The position numbers and the translations under genes are program-made. From Hordeum vulgare subsp. vulgare (Eukaryota > Streptophyta > Magnoliopsida > Poales > Poaceae), in the NCBI RefSeq assembly GCF_904849725.1, contig NC_058518.1, forward strand, positions 394,989,581 through 395,053,580: DNA of 64,000 nt. The letters run 5' to 3'. The notes beneath the pieces were generated by a model. It saw nothing but the letters and a program-made list of their open reading frames with translations. It searched no databases and was not told the DNA's origin. Every line of letters begins with the position of its first letter. Position 1 is the stretch's first letter. Below, piece by piece: positions 57,682 through 64,000 of the stretch.

Positions 57682-60600
57682 ATGGATGCCGTTTTCAAGA
57701 GTGATTGGCTCCCCACCAAAGTTGACGATGCTGTTTTGGCAAATTACGTGAAAACGGGCTACTTGGATCCTCAAGACGTCATTGGATGGCGCACCGGGTT
57801 GGGAGAAGACCTACCCAACCCTAAGGAAGGAGAGATAGTAGTGTTTGTGGAACACTTAGAATGGGGTTTTAAACCGCCCGGATCTAAATTCCTTAGAGAC
57901 GCCATGAATTTTATGAACGTCCGACTCCAAGATTTGGGACCCAATTCCATAAGCAACCTGAGTCAATTCCAAGTCCTTTGCGAAGCTTATTTGCGGATTG
58001 AACCTTCCGTCCCTCTGTTCTAGTACTTCTTCCACCTGAATCGTCAGACGGAATTCCACAACGGCCCCAGTTTGGAACTCGGCGGGGTCAATGTCCAGCG
58101 TCACCGGGACAGTCCGTTCCCTGCGCTCATTATGCCTAGCCATCCCAAGGGCTGGGGTGAATCTTGGTTCTACTGCAAGGAAACATCCCCCGCCGGCGAA
58201 AACAAACTTCAGGGTTACAGGCCAAGCCGCCTCCCAGTCAACTTCAAGCTCCCTGACAAGCTCACCGAGGAGGAAGAGTCGGAATTCGTCCCAATTCTAT
58301 CCGAACTGAGATCTTTGACGAATAACGGTCTCACCGGGGTTGACTTGATTCGCTGCTGGGTCGAATGGCGGATCCTTCCTCTCAGCCGCCGAGACGGCCT
58401 GATGTGCGATTTTGACGGTACCCTGGATCATCCCCAATGCTACTTCCACACAGCGTTGACGGAAAAAGACATAGTCACCATCATCAGGAAGCTGACCGGC
58501 GAACCTGCAGCGACATGCGGCCAAATCGGCCTTAAGCCTTTCTGCAAGATCAACCCGGCACCCAAGGTACCCAGAGCTAACTCGCCCTCAATTTTTACTT
58601 CATCTCGTTTACGGTCATCATGACTTCATGCCATATCCCCTTCCAGAAAGGTGACAAGTTCTGGTCTAGAAGACCTAAGAAACAAGCCATGAAGAGTGCT
58701 AAGCCGCCTTCCAAGAAAAACAAAGGCAAAGGCAAATCGGCCACGGCCGAGCCATCCGAAGTCGACGAATCTCAAGCCGGCGACGTACTCTCAGAGGTAC
58801 CAATCCGTCCTCATCTTCACTCGCCATTCATCACCTTTTTATCTTTTACTTATCTCTCACTTCTTTTATAACAGAATGAAGATAACGAGAGCCAGGAAGA
58901 CTCTGTCGAGGTAATTTCCGTCTCTTCCGATTCATCTCCTTCTCCACCTAAGCCGGCCCGGCGAATATGTGGAAAAGTACCTCTCTCACATCCAAATGCC
59001 CATTTGGACCCAAATTTCTTACTGAAGAAAACGCAGCATGCCTCAAAACGGAAAACGCGGAGTCATTCTGGCGACCTGACACCTGGCTTGCCAACAAGGA
59101 ACAAAAGAAAACCAAGCGAGGTACCTCCTTTTCTTATGTGAGCAACCATTGTCCGTGCTGCTTTGGATCACAGTCCTAACCCGCCAGTATTATAAATGTA
59201 CCAATTCTGCAGGATTCTCCCCCCACTTCTGGTGACTCAGTGATGTCGACCCTTCCACCAATGATCCGAGTCCCGGGGTAAATTCCTTGTCCTGATCCTT
59301 GAGAATGATACTCTTTTATGTATATTTTTTAACACGCCTATTTCTTTCATTAGGGCGCAAGCAAAGAAGAGGAAGACCAGTGGATCAAACCCTGACGCCA
59401 CTCCTGAACCTCCAAAGAAAGCTATTCCGACTCAAGAGGATCCGGGTCAAAACGAGCTGACAACTCAAGCAAACCCTCCTGAGTCGCCCAAAGGATCAAC
59501 GGATGTCCCTAAATCACCGGTCGTAATGGCGATAGCTGATGACCCAGATGCTGTGGTCAATACTGGTTTTGGTTTCTCCAAGCCGGCAGAGACAATCCTC
59601 TCCAAACACACAGCATCCCCTTCTCCATCAATTCTCAAGTCTGGGCCTTCCAAGGCGAAACTTTCTGACTATGCAGGTCTAGAGTTTAAAGAACTCTGTT
59701 CTGGCTTCGCAAGTCGCCTGGAAGCGAGTTACGAGATGGAAAAGAATCTGCTGAAGATGTTAAACAACAAGCATGAGGTAAAAATTTATATTCTATATTA
59801 TCCTCAGTAACCCCCAAGGGCCGGGTCATCAGTAAAATGATGAGCCGGGTCTTTTAAAAGCTTCGCAACCAATAACCCCCAAGGGCCGGGTCATCAGTAA
59901 AATGATGAGCCGGGTCTTTTAAAAGCTTCGCGACCAGTAACCCCCAAGGGCCGGGTCATCAGTAAAATGATGAGCCGGATCTTTATTTCTGTATAATTTT
60001 CCTCGAAAAATTATACATTAGCCCCCAAGTGTTAGGGGTATTGCCTTGCAATAATTCTGAGACTTGTCTCTGTTTTTAAATTTTAAACAGGAAAGCCTTG
60101 CCCAGACCGAACTGGCCCTGGGCGACTTAAAGAGAAACTTGGTTGACCAACAAGATGCCCGAGCTCAGTCGGAAGACAAATATAAGCTGGCTCTGGTTGA
60201 ACTGGAGAAACTCAAAGCCGAGTTAGAAAGAACCCAGGCTGACCACAATGCGGTTTTGACGAGAGCCGAAAAAGCAGAAGCAAAGCTGGCAACTGTGCAG
60301 CAGGAGCTATCCGGCTTAAAGCGTCATATTTCCAACATGACTCAAGCCATCTTTGGTAAGCTTTACCTAACTCGCCAATCTTATCCTCTTCCTTGGGCAA
60401 AATTCCTCAATGTTTAACTTACCGGTTTTTTAATCACAGGCTCGAGAGTCGCCAATCTTCAAGATGACAGCGTGTTGATGCTGAAGGCGATCTATACGCT
60501 GACGGAACAGCTGTACACAGGCAGTGTGCTGACCGTCAAAGCTGTGATTGGTGCGAAGGAGCCCATAACTTCTATCAAGAAGGTGCTTGGATATCTATCC

Positions 60601-61059
60601 ACGCTGCCTCCCCAGATCGGCGAGTTAACCCGATCAGCCGCCCGGAAGGGTGTCCTGATGGCCCTGAGTCGCTGCCTGGCGTATGCTCCAGAAATCAATT
60701 TGGAAGAAGTAGCTGCCGGTTTCCCTCAGCTTAAAGATGACGGCTCGGAGTTCGTGGAGGAAGACTACCAGAAGGTTGTCAAGGACTCTCGACTGGCCGC
60801 GACTCAACTCGCCGCCAGCCTCGACTTGACAAAATATCAGGCGGCTTATGATGACAAGAATAAGAAAATCAACCCGCCAACCTTCGTGGTGACCAACCTT
60901 ATCCCTCGGCGACCCAAGAATCCCTTTGACTGGGAAACGGACCTGGCATCAATTTTGACTGATGAAGACGATTTCGCCTCTTTGTCCAGATGCAATTGGG
61001 TCTTGGGCGATTTACAAATCGAAGCTGGTCAGAGCTCACGCCGGAACTTAGCGGAATAG
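57682..61059 (+). pseudogene. Spliced antisense gene with gypsy-type Transposase_28-like domain
   Basis: Proposed exons: 57682-58566, 58647-58796, 58875-59120, 59213-59277, 59354-59777, 60091-60355, 60440-61059. All introns start GT and end AG, phases agree, and the sum is 2655 nt (884 codons plus stop). Exon 1 (about 295 residues) begins MDAVFKSDWLPTKVDDAVL and contains GWGESWFYCKE and a WVEWRILPLSRRDGLM block. I recognise this as the domain called 'putative gypsy type transposon' (Transposase_28), whose function is unknown. Exons 2-5 encode a Lys/Ser/Pro-rich, probably nuclear, disordered region (SKKNKGKGKS, ASKRKTRSHS, AKKRKTSG). Exon 6 is a coiled coil (KYKLALVELEKLKAELERTQ). Exon 7 is a helical C-terminal domain ending SSRRNLAE. 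One lesion: TAG at 58021-58023, codon 114, where a Gln or Trp codon would fit. The start at 57682 is preferred over an upstream ATG (57640) because an acceptor site lies directly before it. Confidence 0.75.
59808..59985 (+). repeat. 65-bp tandem repeat, three copies, in an intron
   Basis: TAACCCCCAAGGGCCGGGTC starts at 59808, 59873 and 59938; the third unit is incomplete. It lies in the longest coding-region intron (59778-60090) of the antisense gene. GGGTCATCA and TGATGAGCC arms form a small hairpin in each unit. Confidence 0.92.
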
Positions 61060-61240
61060 GCTTTCCTTGAATCTGGCCCAAGAGCCATGTAATAGTCAGT
61101 ACTATCTTTCGATGACATCTTCTGCAAAAAACCCTTATACCGTTTTGGAGGCGGTTTAAAATATTTGGTTAACCTTTATTAGAATCGCCTGAAATGCTTA
61201 ACCCGCCAAGGATGAAAACCTTGAGCACATTATCTGTGAA

Positions 61241-61246
61241 AATAAA
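61241..61246 (+). terminator. Candidate polyadenylation signal of the antisense gene
   Basis: AATAAA about 180 bp after the stop codon and before the 71-bp array. Confidence 0.4.
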
Positions 61247-61322
61247 AGAATCACAAACAGTTTCAATGAGTAAGCAGTAAGGGAAAAAATTTCCAAAGTC
61301 AAATCATAACACGAGCAATTTT

Positions 61323-62200
61323 GTCGGCTCATATGATCGCGACAGGGAGGGGGCGAGTCAAAAAGCTCGCGCACCCACCCTTAATGCAGGTTTTGTCGGC
61401 TCATAAGGTCACGACAGGGGGAGGCGAGTCAGAAAGCTCGTGCACCCACCCTTTATGCAGGTTTCGTCGGCTCATAAGGTCGCGACAGGGGGAGGCGAGT
61501 CAGAAAGCTCGTGCACCCACCCTTTATGCAGGTTTCGTCGGATCAGAAGGTCGCGACAGGGGGAGGCGAGTCAGAAAGCTCGTGCACCCACCCTTTATGC
61601 AGGTTTCGTCGGCTCATAAGGTCGCGACAGGGGGAGGCGAGTCAGAAAGCTCGTGCACACACCCTTAATGAAGGTTTCGACGGCTCATAAGGTCGCGACA
61701 GGGGGAGGCGAGTCAGAAAGCTCGTGCACCCACCCTTAATGCAGGTTTCGTCGGCTCATAAGGTCGCGACAGGGGGAGGCGAGTCAGAAAGCTCGTGCAC
61801 CCACCCTTAATGGAGGTTTCGTCGGCTCATAAGGTCGCGACAGGGGGAGGCGAGTCAGAAAGCTCGTGCACCCACCCTTTATGCAGGTTTCGTCGGCTCA
61901 TAAGGTCGCGACAGGGGGAGGCGAGTCAGAAAGCTCGTGCACCCACCCTTTATGCAGGTTTCGTCGGATCAGAAGGTCGCGACAGGGGGAGGCGAGTCAG
62001 AAAGCTCGTGCACCCACCCTTTATGCAGGTTTCGTCGGCTCATAAGGTCGCGACAGGGGGAGGCGAGTCAGAAAGCTCGTGCACACACCCTTAATGAAGG
62101 TTTCGACGGCTCATAAGGTCGCGACAGGGGGAGGCGAGTCAGAAAGCTCGTGCACCCACCCTTAATGCAGGTTTCGTCGGCTCATAAGGTCGCAACAGGA
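61323..62200. repeat. 71-bp tandem array, about 12.5 units, between two convergent genes
   Basis: Unit starts (GTCGGCTCAT or variant) at 61323, 61395, 61466, 61537, 61608, 61679, 61750, 61821, 61892, 61963, 62034, 62105 and 62176. Spacing is 71 bp, the first 72. Variant units recur exactly six units apart: GATCAG at 61537 and 61963, GACGGC at 61679 and 62105. Open frames through the array are by-products of repetition, since 71 is not divisible by three. Confidence 0.95.
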
Positions 62201-62309
62201 TATCATGAAATTGCTCTTTCTTTAAAGAAGAAGCCCCCCGAGTCAGGGAAACATTATATTATTCCATAAGGAAAACTGAAAAACTTACAAAGCATGGAGT
62301 TTTAAGAAC
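62201..62309 (-). other. Spacer between the array and the pol end
   Basis: Short spacer with GAAGCCCCCCGAGTC near 62229; nothing else seen. Confidence 0.6.
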
Positions 62310-64000
62310 TCAAGTGTAATAAGGCCGCAAATGGGCAATATTCCAAGGGCGAGTTGACTCAGCCCCCGTAGTTGGTCGATCAGACCGAAGATCCATCAAT
62401 TAGTAAGAGCCATTGCGGAGGTTCTTGCTGACAACGAAAGGTCCCTCCCAAGGGGGCGAAAGTTTGTGCATGCCTGTCCGATCTTGTATTAGTCGAAGCA
62501 CCAAATCGCCTTCCTGGAAGGTACGACTCTTCACCCGGCGACTATGATAACGCCACAAATCTTGCTGATAGATCGCCGAACGAGCCGTTGCTAAGTCACG
62601 TGCTTCTTCCAAGGCGTCCAAAGAGTCTTGACGCGCCAGCTCGTTGTCCTGCTCCACATATGCGGCGACTCTAAGAGAATCATGCCTTATGTCAGTAGGG
62701 AGAACGGCCTCTGCCCCATAGACCAAGAAGAAAGGGGTGAACCCCGTGGACCGATTCGGGGTGGTTCGGATGCTCCATAATACCGAAGGTAACTCCTCCA
62801 CCCAACATCCTGGAGTTCTTTCCAGGGGAACTATGAGCCGAGGTTTGATCCCTCCCAAAACTTCCTGATTCGCCCGCTCGGCCTGTCCGTTTGACTGCGG
62901 GTGAGCAACTGCAGAGATATCAAGCCGGATATGTTCACGGTGACAAAAATCCAGCATCGCTCCTTGGGACAGGTTAGTACCATTGTCTGTGATGATACTG
63001 TGCGGATATCCAAAACGGAAAATCAGCTTTTTCAGAAATTTTACCGCAGTCTCCGCGTCGCAAGCCCCAACTGGCTCCGCCTCAATCCACTTAGTGAATT
63101 TATCAACCGCCACTAATAAGTGAGTTTTCTTGTTGGAGGACATCTTAAAGGGACTGACCATGTCCAACCCCCAGACCGCGGAAGGCCAAGTAATGGGGAT
63201 CATCCTCAATTCTTGAGCCGACACATGAGCCTGTCTCCCGTAGCGTTGGCACCCCTCACACCGCCGTACTATATCTTCTGCGTCTGCGTGAGCCGTCAAC
63301 CAAAAGAAACCGTGTCGAAAAGCTTTTGACACCAAAGAACGTGACCCGGCGTGATGTCCGCAGTCTCCAGAATGGATGTCATTAAGGATCGTGCATCCTT
63401 CCTCGGAGGAGACGCACCGCTGAAAGACCCCTGAAGCACTTCGTTTATATAGCTCGCCATTAATGATGACCATGGACTTGCTACGCCGAACAATCTGGCG
63501 AGCCAAGACTTCGTCAGTGGGTAACTCGCCACGGGCAAGGTAAGCTAGATAAGGAAGAGCCCAATCCGGAGCGATATGGAGAGCCGCCACAAGCTGAGAC
63601 TCGGGATCTGGGATCGCCAATTCCTCCTCCGTGGGTACAGTCACGGATGGTTTATGCAAGATATCCAAGAAGACATTAGGGGGAACCGGTTTTCTCTGTG
63701 AGCCGAGTCGCGAGAGGGCATCAGCTGCTTCATTGAGTCGCCGATCAACATGATCAACCTGGTATCCATGAAAATAGCCCGCCACGTCAGATACGGCTCG
63801 TCTGTAAGCCGCCATCATAGGATCTCGAGAATCCCAGGTGCCCGAAACCTGTTGCGCCACCAAATCTGAGTCCCCAAAACATCTGACTCGGGTTAGGTTC
63901 ATCTCTTTTGCTAGTCGCAAACTGTGGAGCAGAGCTTCATACTCTGCCGCATTATTTGTGCAAGGGAACATGAGCCGGAGGACGTAGCAGAACTTATCTC
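62310..64000 (-). pseudogene. pol: Tat-element pol: RNase H and integrase, 5' part outside the window
   Basis: The frame runs on beyond 64000; the ATG at 63971 is internal (the RNase H block TNNAAEYEALLHSLRLA follows, and LRL codons precede it). Numbering from 63971: RNase H residues 1-90 with Glu in AEYEAL, FGDSDLVAQQ and a C-terminal RRLNEAADALSRL; integrase zinc ligands His200, His206 or 207, Cys238, Cys241; catalytic Asp270 (WGLDMVSPF), Asp329 (IITDNGTN) and Glu365 (NGQAERANQE), all present; C-terminal part with SRTFQEGDLVLR and PPWEGPFVV. TAA at 62400-62402 stops the frame after NGSY. The same frame then reads 29 more codons, including RPWNIAHLRPYYT, to TGA at 62310-62312, the usual type of Gypsy pol end. 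I read this as a late nonsense mutation, of uncertain effect. Confidence 0.9.

Larger units (their letters stand above)
55987..64000 (-). mobile_element. Tat-lineage Gypsy element with an antisense gene, right end outside the window
   Basis: On the minus strand pol (RNase H then integrase) is followed, toward the 3' LTR, by a 71-bp tandem array, then an antisense gene of about 4 kb, then the polypurine tract and LTR. An extra antisense ORF between pol and the 3' LTR is a known trait of Tat-lineage Gypsy elements (for example Grande and relatives). The second RNase H domain and the Gypsy integrase support this lineage. Left target duplication predicted as CCTAG (55982-55986). Confidence 0.88.

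Noticed and set aside
61321..62094. Open frames across the 71-bp array (for example 61321-61668 and 61795-62094), looking like a repeat protein
   Set aside because: The period is not divisible by three, so the peptide repeat is an artefact of 3 x 71 bp periodicity, and no start or neighbouring coding signal supports it.
61323..62200. CRISPR-like array
   Set aside because: Units are contiguous near-identical 71-mers without variable spacers, in a plant retrotransposon.

Overview
This window is intergenic DNA of a large grass genome, almost certainly Triticeae (wheat, barley, rye or Aegilops). The evidence is Stowaway MITEs with CTCCCTCCGTTCC ends, a WIS/Angela/BARE-type Copia LTR, a Maximus-like (SIRE) Copia, Athila-group Gypsy elements whose LTRs begin near GATACGTCTCCAACGTATC, and a very large non-autonomous LARD-like element. 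I see no intact host gene. The host-like traces are an F-box-associated fragment (1040-1432, minus) and an RNase H fragment of a LINE (19712-19840, minus).

Layout. 1-4086 is unclassified GC-rich then AT-rich sequence with one MITE. 4092-18939 is one insertion bounded by the 5-bp duplication CTGAT. It contains three LTR segments and two internal segments (LTR remnant, internal remnant, LTR, internal, LTR), the product expected of unequal recombination followed by a deletion. 18945-20216 is old sequence with a second MITE and the LINE fragment. From 20217 to the right edge the window is a nest of retrotransposons: Copia A (20217) is split by an Angela-type Copia (26148). Angela is split twice, by F1 (29095-43434, which contains F2 at 33718-41286) and by Maximus (45511). 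Maximus is split by a second WIS-like Copia LTR (55081), itself split by a Tat-lineage Gypsy (55987 to beyond 64000). The matching right halves should lie outside the window in reverse order.

How the parts work. All gag-pol genes seen are damaged. F1 and F2 are relatives with similar ends and 3' regions but different coding cargo: F2 has gag-protease, F1 an unrelated ORF of unknown function. Both lack reverse transcriptase and would depend on enzymes supplied in trans. The Maximus and Tat elements each carry a large extra gene between pol and the 3' LTR with its own TATA box. In Maximus it is in the pol sense; in the Tat element it is antisense.

The most notable feature is the Tat antisense gene. 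It can be assembled into seven coding exons (57682-61059) with GT/AG junctions and consistent phases, 884 codons plus stop, spoiled only by one in-frame TAG. Upstream are a TATA box, a repeat-bearing leader and a probable 5'UTR intron. It runs tail to tail with pol, and the two 3' ends are separated by a 71-bp tandem array with a six-unit higher-order duplication.
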